Shown piece by piece: positions 17,766 through 28,569 of a DNA stretch of 64,000 nucleotides. How positions within the stretch are numbered: position 1 is the first letter of the stretch; each line of letters opens with the position of its first letter. Position numbers and translations under genes: made by a program. This stretch comes from Halanaerobium sp. GTDB taxonomy: Bacteria > Bacillota > Halanaerobiia > Halanaerobiales > Halanaerobiaceae. The DNA lies in assembly GCA_018399955.1 (NCBI GenBank), contig JAGYNO010000001.1:1-64000 (forward strand). Direction: 5' to 3'. The notes beneath the pieces were generated by a model. The model saw nothing but the letters and a program-made list of their open reading frames with translations, did not search any database and was not told the DNA's origin.

Positions 17766-19115
17766 ATGGATATGAGTGCAGAGAAGCGAGAATTAGTAGT
17801 AGAAGAAGAACCAGCATTTGGTCTTGAAGATAAGCCCCCTTTTATAGAAACAATGTTGCTGGGTCTTCAGCATATGCTGGCAATGTTTGTGGGAATTATA
17901 ACACCACCTTTAATAATAGCTGGTGTAGCTGGTTTAAATGCAGCTGAAACCGGTTTTTTTGTTAGTATGGCACTGATGGTTTCTGGTGTTACCACATATA
18001 TACAGGTAACTAAATGGGGCCCTGTTGGTTCTGGTCTTTTGGCTGTTCATGGTACAAGTTTTACTTTTGTACCAATGGCAATCGCTGCAGCCAGTCAGGG
18101 TGGTATACCTTTAGTGATTGGAATGGGTTTAATTACTTCACCTGTAGAAATGATTTTGAGCCGTTTTATCAAGCAGACAAGAAAATTATTTCCACCAGTA
18201 GTTACTGGTACAGTTGTAATGTTAATTGGTCTTGGACTGATGGAAGTAGGGATTACTGATTTTGGCGGTGGAGCAGGTGCAGAAAATTATGGAGCTCCTC
18301 AAAACTTATTATTAGGATTATTTGTTTTAACTATTATAATAATTGCAAACCGTTTTGGTAAGGGTCTTGTAAAAGTTGGAGCTGTTGCAATTGGATTAGT
18401 TATCGGCTACTTTGTTTCTATACCTTTGGGTCTGGTAGATTTAACAGAAGTTGCAGAAGCAGGCTGGCTGACAATACCTCAACCTTTTAAATATGGTATT
18501 TCATTTAAGTGGAGTCTGCTTGCTCCCTGGATTATGGCCTATATAATTACAACAGTTGAATCAATTGGTGATCTTACCGCTGTTGCAGAAGTATCAGGAG
18601 AAGCAGTAGATAATCAGCAGCATATTGACAGATTAAGTGGTGGAATAATGGCTGATGGTGTAGGTAGTGCTCTGGCGGCAGTTTTTAATTCTCTTCCCAA
18701 TTCTACTTTTAGCCAGAATATAGGGGTCATTCAGATTACCAAGGTAGGCAGCAGAGTTGTAGGTATCGCAGTTGCAGCGATATTATTTCTGCTTGGACTT
18801 GTTCCTAAAATTGGAGCATTAGTAAGTGTAATGCCGAGTCCTGTACTTGGTGGAGCTACAATTGCGCTCTTTGGTATGGTTGCAACTTCAGGTATGAAAA
18901 TAGTTACTAAGGGTGGATTAACAGATAGAAAAATATTTATACTTTCTATAGCCTTAAGTTTTGGTCTTGGAGTTACTTTTAGACCAGATGTTGTTGCACA
19001 GCTGCCCGAGATTCTTTCAACTGTTTTATCTTCAGGAATCACAGTAGGTGCAATTATTGCAATTGCTTTAAATTTGATTCTTCCAAAAAAAGAAAAGAAA
19101 GTTTATACAAATTGA
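17766..19115 (+). CDS. NCS2-family xanthine/uric acid permease
   Basis: GLQHMLAMFVGIITPPLIIAGVAGL; SLPNSTFSQNIGVIQITKVGSRVVG. Confidence 0.93.
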   Translation: MDMSAEKRELVVEEEPAFGLEDKPPFIETMLLGLQHMLAMFVGIITPPLIIAGVAGLNAAETGFFVSMALMVSGVTTYIQVTKWGPVGSGLLAVHGTSFTFVPMAIAAASQGGIPLVIGMGLITSPVEMILSRFIKQTRKLFPPVVTGTVVMLIGLGLMEVGITDFGGGAGAENYGAPQNLLLGLFVLTIIIIANRFGKGLVKVGAVAIGLVIGYFVSIPLGLVDLTEVAEAGWLTIPQPFKYGISFKWSLLAPWIMAYIITTVESIGDLTAVAEVSGEAVDNQQHIDRLSGGIMADGVGSALAAVFNSLPNSTFSQNIGVIQITKVGSRVVGIAVAAILFLLGLVPKIGALVSVMPSPVLGGATIALFGMVATSGMKIVTKGGLTDRKIFILSIALSFGLGVTFRPDVVAQLPEILSTVLSSGITVGAIIAIALNLILPKKEKKVYTN

Positions 19116-19308
19116 TTTATCTGTATAAAATATGATTTAAAATAATTCTGATCATGAAAAACATTCTCATGATTTTTAAATTGCTTAGAAATTATAACTA
19201 ATCTCTTGTTGTGGATAAAAGAACTTTTATTTTAGATAATAAGCCTTAAATATAAGAAAGAAAAATCTGTTAATTTAAAATATTATGTTATATAATAGAC
19301 TTTAACAT

Positions 19309-19390
19309 GGACTTTCCCCATTTTAACATTTCTCTCACTTCTATGAGATAAATGCCTCAAATCTTATTTGGGCAAAAATGGAGAAAGTCT
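19309..19390 (+). promoter_or_regulatory. Structured 5' leader of xdh operon (candidate three-way junction)
   Basis: GACTTTCCCCATTTT pairs with AAAATGGAGAAAGTC (one mismatch), enclosing hairpins CTCA..TGAG and GCC(T)CAAAT-CTT-ATTTGGGC; TATAAT at 19291-19296. Confidence 0.5.
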
Positions 19391-19434
19391 CTTTGTTTGC
19401 AAAGTTTAAAAATATTTTAGTTGGAGGTGCAATA

Positions 19435-21726
19435 ATGACATTTAAGCACGTTAATAAAGGTATAAAAAGGGTAGATGCATATGAAAAAGTCACTGGTAAA
19501 GCTAAGTTTGGTGCCGATATGGAATTTGCAGATATGTTATTTGCCAAAGTGCTGCGGAGTGAATATTCCCATGCTGAGATAAAAAAGATAGATGTCAGTG
19601 AAGCCAAAAAAATGCCTGGAGTAAAAGGTGTTTATACAGCATTTGATATTCCAAATAATCTTTTTGGAGTTATTGTTCAGGACCAGCAGGTGTTAGCAAA
19701 GGATAAAGTAGTACTTGCAGGTGATGGGATTGTCATGGCTGCTGCAGAAAGTGAAAAAGAAGCTGCAGCTGCTTTAGAAAAAGTAAAGGTAAAATATGAA
19801 GAATTAGATGGGATATATGATGTAATGGAGGCCAGAAAAGAAGGCTCACTAAAAATACATGAAGATAAAGAGGATAATCAGGTAATTCATCATCCACTTC
19901 GTAAGGGAGATGTAGAAAAAGGTTTTGCAGAAGCTTATCTAATTTTAGAAAGAGAATATACAACTCAGCTAATTGAGCACAGCTACCTTGAGCCAGAAGC
20001 AGTAATAGTGGTACCAAATGATCAAAACCATCTGGTATCAGTTTATGGTTCTATTCAGAATCCTTATGCGGCAAGATCGGCTGTTGCTGCTGTTTTAGGG
20101 GTAGAGCTGGCAGATGTAAGGGTTATTCAGAATCATATTGGTGGCTCATTTGGAGGTAAAGATGAAGTTATTTCTGCTATGGCTGCAAGAGCTGCAGTTA
20201 TGGCCCTGGATTTAGATAGACCTGTAAAAATGGTCAATACTCGAGAAGAATCTTTTACAGAAAGTTATAAAAGACATCCTTATAATCTGAAATATAAAAT
20301 TGGTGCAACAGAAGATGGTAAATTAACTGCTATGGAAATAGAGGCAGCTGCAGATAGTGGTGGCTATGCATGTCAGACCCCTTTTGTAACCTGGCGAAGT
20401 GTTGTTCAGGCAACTGGCCCTTATGAATTAGATAATGTAAAAACTGATACTTATGGATATTATACAAATAATCCTTATACAGGTGCAATGCGTGGTTATG
20501 GTTCCCCACAGGTTATTTTTGCACAGGAATCATTGATGGATGAGTTGGCAGAAGAATTAGATATGAGTCCTGTTGAGCTGAGAAAGAAAAATATGTACAG
20601 TCAGGATTCAGTTACAGCAAGTGGGCAGAAACTTGACGGCCACACTGTGAGTCTTGCCGAAGTTATGGAAAAGGCCATGAAAGAAATAAATTATGAAGAA
20701 AAATATAAAGAATATTCTAAAGAACAATTTGGAGATAAAAAAAGAGGTATAGGTTTATCAATAAGCTTTAGAGGCTGCAGCTTAGGTGCAGAAGCAATTG
20801 ATGCAGCTGCATCATTGATTCAGATAAATAAAGATGGTAGTGCAGCTGTTTACAGTGGTCTTGCGGAAAATGGTCAGGGATTAAAAACTATTTTTACCCA
20901 GATAACAGCAGAGGTCCTTGGGATTAGAATAGAAGATATTGATTACATGGAAGTTGATACCACCTTTACTCCTGACAGCGGCTCAACAGTTGCTTCAAGA
21001 GCAACACTTATTGGTGGTAATGCTGTTAAAAATGCTGCTGAAAAATTACGGAAGAGAATTATTAATTTTGCAGCAGATAAATTTGATTTTTCAGCTGATA
21101 ATTTAGCCCTAAAAGATGGATTTTTATATGACGAATCTGGAAACAGACTGGCATTGTTTTCTGATCTGACTCAGGAGATGGGTAATACTGGGATTCTTCT
21201 TTCAGCTTATGGCTGGTATAAAGGACCTGAAATTTCCTGGGATGAAGAAAAGGGTTGTGGGAATCCATACTTCACTTATGTTTATGGATGTCAGATAGCA
21301 GAAGTTGAAGTAGATACTGGAACTGGAGAGTTAACTATTTTGGAGATGGCTGCAGCTCATGATGTAGGGAGAGCGATTAATCCTGCTAATGTTAAAGGTC
21401 AGATTTATGGTGGAGTAATGATGGGACTAGGTTATGGTATTATGGAAGAATTAGAAGTGGAAAAAGGAATGATCAAAACCAAAAACTTTCATGATTATTT
21501 AATCCCAACTATCAAGGATATGCCGGAAATCAAACCCATAATTGTAGAAAACCCTGATCCAGATGGGCCTTTTGGAGCTAAATCAATTGGCGAACCAACT
21601 CTGGAGTTGGGAAGTGCAGCTATTGCAAATGCCGTTGCACATGCTTCTGGCAGAAGAATTCGTTCCCTGCCGCTTAATCTGGAGAGAGTTTTAATCGGAA
21701 GATCTCTGCATAAGGGAGGGAAATAA
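19435..21726 (+). CDS. Xanthine dehydrogenase-family molybdopterin-binding subunit (copy A)
   Basis: GGSFGGKDE, GAMRGYGSPQ, GPFGAKSIGEPT; ATG 19435 after TTGGAGGTG. Confidence 0.93.
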   Translation: MTFKHVNKGIKRVDAYEKVTGKAKFGADMEFADMLFAKVLRSEYSHAEIKKIDVSEAKKMPGVKGVYTAFDIPNNLFGVIVQDQQVLAKDKVVLAGDGIVMAAAESEKEAAAALEKVKVKYEELDGIYDVMEARKEGSLKIHEDKEDNQVIHHPLRKGDVEKGFAEAYLILEREYTTQLIEHSYLEPEAVIVVPNDQNHLVSVYGSIQNPYAARSAVAAVLGVELADVRVIQNHIGGSFGGKDEVISAMAARAAVMALDLDRPVKMVNTREESFTESYKRHPYNLKYKIGATEDGKLTAMEIEAAADSGGYACQTPFVTWRSVVQATGPYELDNVKTDTYGYYTNNPYTGAMRGYGSPQVIFAQESLMDELAEELDMSPVELRKKNMYSQDSVTASGQKLDGHTVSLAEVMEKAMKEINYEEKYKEYSKEQFGDKKRGIGLSISFRGCSLGAEAIDAAASLIQINKDGSAAVYSGLAENGQGLKTIFTQITAEVLGIRIEDIDYMEVDTTFTPDSGSTVASRATLIGGNAVKNAAEKLRKRIINFAADKFDFSADNLALKDGFLYDESGNRLALFSDLTQEMGNTGILLSAYGWYKGPEISWDEEKGCGNPYFTYVYGCQIAEVEVDTGTGELTILEMAAAHDVGRAINPANVKGQIYGGVMMGLGYGIMEELEVEKGMIKTKNFHDYLIPTIKDMPEIKPIIVENPDPDGPFGAKSIGEPTLELGSAAIANAVAHASGRRIRSLPLNLERVLIGRSLHKGGK

Positions 21727-21727
21727 T

Positions 21728-22603
21728 ATGATTGATTATCAACTGCTTAGAGCAAGAAGTTTCAATGAAGCATTAGAGATACTTGAGAGTAAGAAAAATG
21801 TTAGATGTTTAGCTGGGGGAACTGATATACTGGTAGATTTACATCACAAGGATGAATTTTTTGATAGCGTAGATTATCTGCTTGATATAAATTCGATCGA
21901 TGAATTAAAAGGTATTAAATTAGGAAAAAAAGAGGGGGAGATTGGAAGCCTAACAACTCACTCTGAAATTATAGAAAACAAAGAACTACAGGAAAAACTA
22001 CCTTTTGTTGCTGCAGCAGCAGCTAGTATCGGTTCTACACAGATAAGAAACCGAGCTACTATTGGTGGGAATCTTGTTAACGCAGCTGCCTGTGCAGATT
22101 CATTTTCTCCGATGATTGCCTTAGAGGCTGAAGTTGTACTTGTTTCAAAAAGAGGTGAAAGGAGATTGTCTATTAGAGACTTTATTAAATCTCCATATAA
22201 AACAGCATTAGCTGAAGATGAACTGCTCAAAAAAATAGTTTTCCCAATGCCTCAGGGAGAATATTACAGCAGTTATCAGAAAATTGGTAGGCGTAAAGCT
22301 GTAAGTATTTCTCGGATTTCTTTAACTCTGCTTGCTGAAGTAAAAGCTGAAAAAATAGTGAATATCCAGGTTGTATCTGGAGCAGCTACACCTTCTCCAG
22401 TTCCATTTGAGAAGGTAAATGAATATTTATCAGCTAAAAATTTAGCAGAGGTCGACTCTAAAGAGGCGGGAAGAATTGCAGCAGAAGAAATGGTAGAAAT
22501 CACAGGCAGACGCTGGTCAACCCCTTATAAACAGCCTGCTTTGAGCAAACTCGTCGAAAGAGCAGTTGAAGATATGTTAGAGGAGGCAGGATATAATGGC
22601 TAA
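21728..22603 (+). CDS. Xanthine dehydrogenase FAD-binding subunit (copy A)
   Basis: LAGGTDILVDLH, IGSTQIRNRATIGGNLVNAAACADS. Confidence 0.93.
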   Translation: MIDYQLLRARSFNEALEILESKKNVRCLAGGTDILVDLHHKDEFFDSVDYLLDINSIDELKGIKLGKKEGEIGSLTTHSEIIENKELQEKLPFVAAAAASIGSTQIRNRATIGGNLVNAAACADSFSPMIALEAEVVLVSKRGERRLSIRDFIKSPYKTALAEDELLKKIVFPMPQGEYYSSYQKIGRRKAVSISRISLTLLAEVKAEKIVNIQVVSGAATPSPVPFEKVNEYLSAKNLAEVDSKEAGRIAAEEMVEITGRRWSTPYKQPALSKLVERAVEDMLEEAGYNG

Positions 22604-23069
22604 ATTAGATGTAGAATTAACAGTTAATGGAGAAAAATACAATCTGAAAGTTGGCAGTCAAGAAAGGCTGCTTGATACAATTAGAAAACAATTAAAACTA
22701 ACTGGAACTAAAGAAGGGTGCAGTGTTGGTGAATGTGGAGCCTGTACAGTTATTCTTGATGATAAGGCTGTAAACTCATGTATGGTTCTTACAGCTCAGG
22801 TTGACGGAAGTCAAATCATAACCGTAGAAGGGCTTGAAAGCAAAGGCGGTCTACATCCACTACAGAAAGCTTTTATTGAAAAACAGGCGATACAGTGTGG
22901 TTTCTGTACTCCGGGTATGCTTATGTCAGCTCTGGCATTAATAAAAGAAAATCCTCAGCCGAGTAAAGAAGAGATTAAGACTGCTCTGGAAGGGAATCTC
23001 TGCAGGTGTACAGGCTATCAGCAGATTATTGAAGCAGTGGAGGCGGCAGCTGAAGAATGGGGTGTATAA
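22596..23069 (+). CDS. Xanthine dehydrogenase 2Fe-2S subunit (copy A)
   Basis: GTKEGCSVGECGACTVILDDKAVNSCM, QCGFCTPGMLM, LEGNLCRCTGYQQI. Confidence 0.95.
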   Translation: MAKLDVELTVNGEKYNLKVGSQERLLDTIRKQLKLTGTKEGCSVGECGACTVILDDKAVNSCMVLTAQVDGSQIITVEGLESKGGLHPLQKAFIEKQAIQCGFCTPGMLMSALALIKENPQPSKEEIKTALEGNLCRCTGYQQIIEAVEAAAEEWGV

Positions 23070-23070
23070 T

Positions 23071-24447
23071 ATGCCTAAAATTTTAATAAAGAATATCAAA
23101 GAGATTATCACAATGAATGAGAATAGAGAACGGATAAAAAATGCCGACATGTTAATAGATGATGGTAAAATATTGGAGATGGGAAGAAGTCTCAATATAG
23201 ATCAAAATGAGGCAGACAGAGTTATTAATGGCAGAGATTATTTTCTTTTTCCCGGTTTAATAAATCTTCATCATCATTTTTATCAGACACTTACCCGTAA
23301 TCTTCCTGATGCACAGCAAGTAGAGCTTTTTGACTGGTTGAAATATCTATATCCAATCTGGTCAAGATTAACTCCTGATGCAGTCTATTATTCAACTTTG
23401 CTTGCAGCAGCAGAATTATTAAAAACTGGCTGCACAACTACAAGTGATCAATTTTATGTTTTTCCAAAATCACAGCCCAAAAATCTGCTTGATTATGAAT
23501 TTGATGCAGCAAAAGAGATAGGTATTAGATTTCATGGAACAAGGGGAAGTATGTCATTAAGTGAAAAAGATGGTGGCCTACCTCCTGATTCTGTTGTACA
23601 GACAGATGAAGAAATATTAAAAGATTCCAGGCGAGTTATAGAAAAATACCATGATAATGACCCTTATGCAATGCAGAGAGTAGTTCTGGCACCATGTTCA
23701 CCATTTTCTGTAACAGAAGAACTTATGATTAAATCGATTGAACTAGCTAGAGAATATGGTGTTCAGGCACATACACACCTTGCAGAAACCAAAGATGAAG
23801 AAAAATATGTTATGGATCGCTTCGGTATGAGGCCGTTAGAATACATGGAAAAACTGGGCTGGATAGGTAATGATGTCTGGTATGCACATGGAGTTCACTT
23901 AAATAGTGAGGAACTTCAGAAAATGGCTGATACAGGAACCGGTGTATCTCATTGTCCTGTTTCAAATATGAAACTTTCTTCTGGCACAGCTAAAGTTCCC
24001 GAAATGATCGAAAAAGGAGTGCCTCTTGGTCTTGCTGTTGATGGTAGTGCAAGCAATGATTCTTCTAATATGATCTTAGAGATGAAAGCAGGATTTCTGC
24101 TGCATAGGCTTGTGCACGGAATGATGTCAATTACAGCAGAAGATGTGCTTGCTCTAGCAACTAATGGAGGTCGGGATGTATTAAATCAACCTGCTATTGG
24201 TAGTTTAGAAATAGGCAAAGCTGCAGATATGTTTATGGTAAGCTCAAAGAGACTTGGTTATGCTGGTGGTCTTTATGATCCGGTTTCTGCATTAATAAAT
24301 ACTGGAGATACCCAAATTGTTGATTATACGATTGTAAATGGTGAGATTGTAGTAGAAAACGGTGAGCTTACTAGAGTAGATGAAGAAGAAATAATAGAAA
24401 GAGCTAATAGTATTTCTGCAGAAATGACAAAAGAAGGAATAAAGTAA
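23071..24447 (+). CDS. Amidohydrolase, guanine/8-oxoguanine deaminase-like
   Basis: FPGLINLHHHFYQTLTR, AHTHLAETKDE, HCPVSNMKLSSG, VDGSASND. Confidence 0.82.
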   Translation: MPKILIKNIKEIITMNENRERIKNADMLIDDGKILEMGRSLNIDQNEADRVINGRDYFLFPGLINLHHHFYQTLTRNLPDAQQVELFDWLKYLYPIWSRLTPDAVYYSTLLAAAELLKTGCTTTSDQFYVFPKSQPKNLLDYEFDAAKEIGIRFHGTRGSMSLSEKDGGLPPDSVVQTDEEILKDSRRVIEKYHDNDPYAMQRVVLAPCSPFSVTEELMIKSIELAREYGVQAHTHLAETKDEEKYVMDRFGMRPLEYMEKLGWIGNDVWYAHGVHLNSEELQKMADTGTGVSHCPVSNMKLSSGTAKVPEMIEKGVPLGLAVDGSASNDSSNMILEMKAGFLLHRLVHGMMSITAEDVLALATNGGRDVLNQPAIGSLEIGKAADMFMVSSKRLGYAGGLYDPVSALINTGDTQIVDYTIVNGEIVVENGELTRVDEEEIIERANSISAEMTKEGIK

Positions 24448-24552
24448 TTATAGATTTTATATATGGGAAATCAGCAAAGCTTATCTTTTAGAGCTTTGAG
24501 TTGATTCAGACATTCTGCAGAAGAAAATTATTTTCTTTAAGGAGGTTAAAAG

Positions 24553-25884
24553 TTGTTGCTTCTTAAAAATGGAACAGTACTCACAAATGATGAAGAGAAT
24601 AAAGTTTTAGAAAACGGAGCTGTTTTAATAGATGGAGAAGATATCAAAGAAATTGGAGAATCAGAAATCCTAGAATCAAAGTATCCAGATGCTGATGTTA
24701 AAGACATGCAGGGTAAACTAATTATGCCTGGTATGATAAATGCTCATATGCATATTTACAGTACTTTTGCCAGAGGAATGGATTTAAAAACGGATAGTGC
24801 TCCCAGTAATTTTGTAGAAATACTTGAAAAACTGTGGTGGAGGCTTGATAATCACCTCAATGCAGATGATATTTATTATAGTGCCTTATACTCTTTTCTT
24901 ACAGGTATAAAGCAGGGGACAACAACTGTATTTGACCACCATGCAAGTTATGGTCAGACCAAATACAGTCTTGATATTGTTTCTAAAGCGGCTGAGGAAA
25001 GTGGTATTAGAGCTGATCTCTCATATGAAATATCTGATCGTAATGGAGATTTAATGAGAGATAGTGCTCTTAAGGAAAGCGAAAAATTTTTAAATAAGAT
25101 TAGGGAAGAAAATTCAAATTATTTAAATGGACGCATTGGTCTGCATGCTTCTTTTACCCTTGAACATGAAACACTTACTAAGGTATCAGAGATGGCCGAT
25201 CAGTACAATTCCAGCTTTCACATCCATACAGCTGAAGGAAGAGCTGATTTAGAAGACAGCAGGTTGAGAGGATATAATGGTGTTGTTAAGAGATTAGATG
25301 AATATAATATCTGGCGGCCGGGAACAATTGCTGTTCATGGGGTACATCTTCAGGAAGGTGAAATGGAAATTTTAAGAGATAATGATTGTTATTTAATTCA
25401 TAATCCTGAGTCAAATATGAATAATGCAGTTGGAATCACATCAGTTAAAGAAGCCGCTGATCAAGGGTTAATGTTGGGTCTTGGTACTGATGGATATACT
25501 ACAGACATGTTTGAGAGCATTAAATTTGCAGATTTAATGTTAAAACACAGTACTCAAGATCCCCGTCTGGGTTGGTCAATTATACCTGAGATGGTTTTTA
25601 AAACAAATGCAAAGCTTGCAGAAGAGAGCTTTGGAGTTAAGCTTGGTGTTTTAAAAGAAGGTGCAGCAGCAGATATTATTGTTGTTGATTATTCACCACC
25701 TACTAAGTTGAATGCTGAAAACACATATGCACACATTTTATTTGGTCTAAATGGTGGAATGGTTGATACTACAATAGTTGGAGGAAATATTCTAATGGAA
25801 AATCGGGAGGTGCAGGTTGTTGATTATGAAAAAATCGCCCATGAAGTTAGAAAGCAGTCAGACGATTTCTGGCGTAGATTTTGA
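24553..25884 (+). CDS. ssnA: SsnA-type aminohydrolase
   Basis: MPGMINAHMHIYSTFARGMDLK, IHTAEGRADLEDS, VHGVHL, HNPESNMNNAVG. Confidence 0.82.
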   Translation: MLLLKNGTVLTNDEENKVLENGAVLIDGEDIKEIGESEILESKYPDADVKDMQGKLIMPGMINAHMHIYSTFARGMDLKTDSAPSNFVEILEKLWWRLDNHLNADDIYYSALYSFLTGIKQGTTTVFDHHASYGQTKYSLDIVSKAAEESGIRADLSYEISDRNGDLMRDSALKESEKFLNKIREENSNYLNGRIGLHASFTLEHETLTKVSEMADQYNSSFHIHTAEGRADLEDSRLRGYNGVVKRLDEYNIWRPGTIAVHGVHLQEGEMEILRDNDCYLIHNPESNMNNAVGITSVKEAADQGLMLGLGTDGYTTDMFESIKFADLMLKHSTQDPRLGWSIIPEMVFKTNAKLAEESFGVKLGVLKEGAAADIIVVDYSPPTKLNAENTYAHILFGLNGGMVDTTIVGGNILMENREVQVVDYEKIAHEVRKQSDDFWRRF

Positions 25885-26734
25885 GAACTACTTTCAGCCA
25901 GGAAGTTTAAAAGAAGCACTTGAAATTAAAGCTGAATATGGCCGCGATATAACAATTGCAGCTGGAACTACAGATCTTTTTGTTGCTTATTATGAAAGAC
26001 TTCATACAATTAAAAATTGGCTTGATTTAAGTAAAATTGATGAATTGAAATATATTAAATTCAGTGAAAAAAATGTGAAAATTGGAGCAATGACCACTCA
26101 TTTAGCTCTTAAGGAATCTGAAGAACTAAAAGGAAAATTTCCTGTTCTGCAGGCAGCTGCAGCAGATGTTGGCTCTCCACAAATTCGCAGTAGAGGAACA
26201 ATAGGTGGCAATATTGCTACTTCATCTCCTTCTGGAGATCTCTTAACTCCACTGCTCAGCTATCAGGCTCGCTTTAAATTGGAAACTGCCGGAAAAAGCC
26301 GCTGGGCAGCTGCAGAAGAATTTTTTACTGGTCCTAAACAGAATATTATGGGTCCAAAAGAAATATTAACGGAGATAGAAGTTCCACTTCCAAAAAATGA
26401 TAGCTCAGGCTACTGGATTAAGATTGGTAGAAGAAAGGCCTTAGTTATCTCTACACTTAATTTTTCACTTGTTCTTGAATTTAATAAGGAGAAAATATCT
26501 AGAGCTGGACTTGCAATGGGTTCTGCTGCTCCAACTCCAGTTAGGCTCAAAAAAATTGAAGAAATGCTCGTAGGTAAAAGCCTAGATGAGCTTGATCATA
26601 GAAAGCTTGGCGAAGAAGTTAAAAAGCAAATTGCTCCGATTGATGATGTACGCGGGACAAAGGAATATAGAGAAGATGTGGCATTTGAGACGATGATCAA
26701 TGCTTTAGAAGATATAGAGAGCAGAAGGGGGTGA
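25823..26734 (+). CDS. Xanthine dehydrogenase-family FAD subunit (copy B, YgfM-like)
   Basis: IAAGTTDLFVAYYE, VGSPQIRSRGTIGGNIATSSPSGDLL; start overlaps the end of ssnA. Confidence 0.88.
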   Translation: MMKKSPMKLESSQTISGVDFENYFQPGSLKEALEIKAEYGRDITIAAGTTDLFVAYYERLHTIKNWLDLSKIDELKYIKFSEKNVKIGAMTTHLALKESEELKGKFPVLQAAAADVGSPQIRSRGTIGGNIATSSPSGDLLTPLLSYQARFKLETAGKSRWAAAEEFFTGPKQNIMGPKEILTEIEVPLPKNDSSGYWIKIGRRKALVISTLNFSLVLEFNKEKISRAGLAMGSAAPTPVRLKKIEEMLVGKSLDELDHRKLGEEVKKQIAPIDDVRGTKEYREDVAFETMINALEDIESRRG

Positions 26735-26741
26735 GCAGCTG

Positions 26742-27230
26742 ATGCAGATTACACTTAGGGTTAATGGAGAAGAGAGAACACTTGATGTTACACCATATAC
26801 AAGACTCTTGGATTTAATTAGAGAGGATTTAGGGCTGACTGGAGTTAAAGAAGGTTGTGGCAAAGGAGAATGTGGTGCCTGTACGGTAATTATGAATGGA
26901 GAACTAACGGCTTCCTGTCTTGTTCCGGCACCACAGGCAGATGGAGCGGAAATTTTAACAATAGAAGGTCTGGCAGCTGATGGAAAACTAGATCCGATTC
27001 AGGAATCATTTATTGAAGCAGGAGCAGTACAGTGTGGATTTTGTATACCTGGTATGGTTTTAGCAGGTAAAAGGCTGCTTGATGAAAATCCTAATCCAAA
27101 TGAAGAAGATGTTCGCTATGGTCTCTCTGGGAATATCTGCCGCTGCACAGGATATGCAAAGATTATCGATGCGGTTATGATGGCCGCTGATAAACTTAAG
27201 GTAGAAGGAAGTGTAAATAATGGCGAATAA
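26742..27230 (+). CDS. Xanthine dehydrogenase-family 2Fe-2S subunit (copy B)
   Basis: GVKEGCGKGECGACTVIMNGELTASCLV, QCGFCIPGMVL, GNICRCTGYAKI. Confidence 0.93.
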   Translation: MQITLRVNGEERTLDVTPYTRLLDLIREDLGLTGVKEGCGKGECGACTVIMNGELTASCLVPAPQADGAEILTIEGLAADGKLDPIQESFIEAGAVQCGFCIPGMVLAGKRLLDENPNPNEEDVRYGLSGNICRCTGYAKIIDAVMMAADKLKVEGSVNNGE

Positions 27231-28569
27231 TAAATATGATGTTAAAGATTATTATTGTAAGCATACAACCCGCTGCACTGTAGAGGGAGAAAAAAAGAGC
27301 AAACGTTTTGTCGGACGAAATGTACTCAAAGCAGATGCAGAAGATAAGGTTACAGGAGAAGCTGTTTACCCTAATGATATTACTTTTGAAGATACACTAT
27401 ATTTAAAAGTAAAAAGGGCTGTACATCCTCATGCTTTTTTAAAAGATATTGATATATCTGAAGCAAAAAAGGTCAAAGGTGTTGTAGACATAATTACTGC
27501 TGAAGATATACCGGAAGTAAGAAAATTCGGTTTAATTATTAGGGATCAGCCTGTATTAGTTGGTATCGGAGAAAAAATGCGCTACATGGGTGATGCACTT
27601 GCAGTTGTGGTTGCAGAAAATAAAGAGGCAGCTATTAAAGCCAGAGATTTAATAAAAGTAAAAGTAGAAAAACTTGAAATAATAACAAATCCTTTTAGAG
27701 CAATGGAGGATGATGCTCCAGATATTCACCCAGATGGCAATATTTTAATCACTCATAATTTAGATAGAGGTGATGTTGAAGCAGCTTTTGCTGAGTCTGA
27801 TATAATTGTGGAAAAGAAATATCAAACTCAATTTATTGACCAGCTGCCAATGCAGAATGAGGCAGGTACTGCTTTTTATGATGAAAAGAAGGGTATAGTA
27901 AATATTTGGGCAGCCACTCAGTGGCTTCATGACACTCAGGCTGATATAGCACAGTCCCTACGTCTTGCTAAAGGTCAGGTTAGAATTATTCAGCCAACAA
28001 TTGGTGGAGCATTTGGTAAAAAAGAAGATGTTTCTGTACACATCCATTTGGCTATTGCAGCAATTAGAACTGGTAGACCTGTAAAGTTTACTTATACAAG
28101 AGAAGAATCAATGATAACTCAATCAAAAAGGCATCCAATTACTATTTATAATAAAACTGGTGTTAGTAAAGATGGCTATTTAAAAGCCTGGGAAACTAAA
28201 TTTATCGGTGATACAGGAGCTTATGCATCAAGTGGTCCTGCGGTTGTGCACAAAGGAATGTACCATGCAACTGGTCCATATGATGTAGCAAATATACGTG
28301 GTATATCTCATGCAGTTTATACAAATAATACCTATTGTGGGGCTATGCGCGGATTTGGAACTACTCAGGGGGCCTTTGCTTATGAATCACAGATGGATAT
28401 TTTAGCTGAGAAATTAGAGATGGACCCTGCTCAATTTAGACTGCAGAATGTTTATCATATTGGGTCATCTACTCCTAATGGTCAGCAGCTCAACCACAGT
28501 GTAAATGCAGAAGAAACTATAAAGAGAGTTATGGAACTGAGCGGCTGGAAAGGAGGTCAGAAAGAATGA
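27220..28569 (+). CDS. Mo-hydroxylase molybdopterin subunit, N-terminal half (copy B, split)
   Basis: KADAEDKVTGEAVYPNDI, IGGAFGKKEDVS, CGAMRGFGTTQG; ends where copy A continues. Confidence 0.88.
   Translation: MANNKYDVKDYYCKHTTRCTVEGEKKSKRFVGRNVLKADAEDKVTGEAVYPNDITFEDTLYLKVKRAVHPHAFLKDIDISEAKKVKGVVDIITAEDIPEVRKFGLIIRDQPVLVGIGEKMRYMGDALAVVVAENKEAAIKARDLIKVKVEKLEIITNPFRAMEDDAPDIHPDGNILITHNLDRGDVEAAFAESDIIVEKKYQTQFIDQLPMQNEAGTAFYDEKKGIVNIWAATQWLHDTQADIAQSLRLAKGQVRIIQPTIGGAFGKKEDVSVHIHLAIAAIRTGRPVKFTYTREESMITQSKRHPITIYNKTGVSKDGYLKAWETKFIGDTGAYASSGPAVVHKGMYHATGPYDVANIRGISHAVYTNNTYCGAMRGFGTTQGAFAYESQMDILAEKLEMDPAQFRLQNVYHIGSSTPNGQQLNHSVNAEETIKRVMELSGWKGGQKE

Noticed and set aside
18014-18259. 81-aa plus-strand ORF
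   Set aside because: Alternate frame inside the NCS2 permease, no SD.
19378-19434. N-terminal extension of the XDH subunit in the ORF track
   Set aside because: ATG lies in the structured leader without an SD; ATG 19435 has TTGGAGGTG and fits the family N-terminus.
28566-28569. TGA at the copy B split as a selenocysteine codon
   Set aside because: The two halves are in different frames and the second has its own SD and ATG, so Sec readthrough would not join them.
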